64,000 nt of DNA from Glaciecola sp. XM2 (GTDB lineage Bacteria; Pseudomonadota; Gammaproteobacteria; Enterobacterales; Alteromonadaceae), in assembly GCF_018595715.1 (NCBI RefSeq), contig NZ_JAHEOJ010000026.1:204527-268526 (forward strand), in the 5' to 3' direction. Below are positions 62,827 through 64,000 of the stretch, in pieces (the stretch's first letter is position 1; each line of letters starts with the position of its first letter). Position numbers and translations under genes: made by a program. Under the pieces are notes generated by a model, which did no database searches, was not told the origin of the DNA, and worked only from the letters and a program-made list of their open reading frames with translations.

Positions 62827-64000
<1,174 letters not shown>

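Overview
The window looks like a chromosomal segment of a marine gammaproteobacterium of the order Alteromonadales (Alteromonas, Glaciecola or Aestuariibacter-like). The evidence is gene order shared with Escherichia coli (rnm/trpL-trp operon, folX-yfcH, ybbP-ybbA/tesA, and tRNA-Ala/tRNA-Glu-gltX-tRNA-Val), the fused trpCF gene, many exported amidohydrolases and peptidases, and a marine-type metal island. This is inferred from protein and RNA resemblance alone. No database search was run.

Region 1 (1-30.2 kb) is the conserved core. It starts with the truncated rnm gene and the divergent tryptophan operon: leader peptide with three consecutive Trp codons, attenuator, trpE, trpG, trpD, trpCF, trpB, trpA and a trailing yciI-like gene. 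It continues with an alpha/beta hydrolase, a membrane diguanylate cyclase, an AI-2E family permease, folX-yfcH, acpH, a glycosyltransferase, an MscS channel, an exported amidohydrolase, a YkvA-like protein, the ybbP-ybbA/tesA locus, an M28 peptidase, a coupled amidohydrolase pair, dusC, a tRNA-Ala/Glu/Glu transcription unit and gltX.

Region 2 (30.4-39.9 kb) is a tRNA-Val hotspot. A strong promoter drives a degenerate tRNA-Val followed by three identical intact copies. Downstream there is accessory DNA bounded by a decayed copy of the tRNA 3' end plus flank (34,921-35,170) and by a clean 46-bp copy of the tRNA-Val 3' end (39,894-39,939). Between them lie a large repeat lipoprotein, a truncated lectin, and a two-component system divergent from an ABC exporter. 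No integrase is visible.

Region 3 (40.3-54.6 kb) is a metal island. It holds an unrecognised 431-residue tail-anchored protein, a TonB receptor under a MerR-type promoter, a mercury uptake operon without merA (merR-merT-merP plus a GDCCxYC protein), and a Czc efflux operon (two CDF proteins, a DUF3703-like protein, a His-rich protein and czcCBA) under a CadR/PbrR-type regulator. Three 19-bp-spacer MerR-type promoters can be read directly.

Region 4 (55.0-62.5 kb) is an unusual eight-gene redox operon: outer-membrane barrel, two-haem cytochrome, Met/His-rich and lipoprotein factors, a membrane-spanning flavin/2Fe-2S reductase, a cytochrome-b-like anchor and a seven-haem cytochrome. It is the best candidate for an undescribed system, possibly periplasmic metal redox chemistry. 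The window ends with a complete IS3-family element (62,760-64,000).
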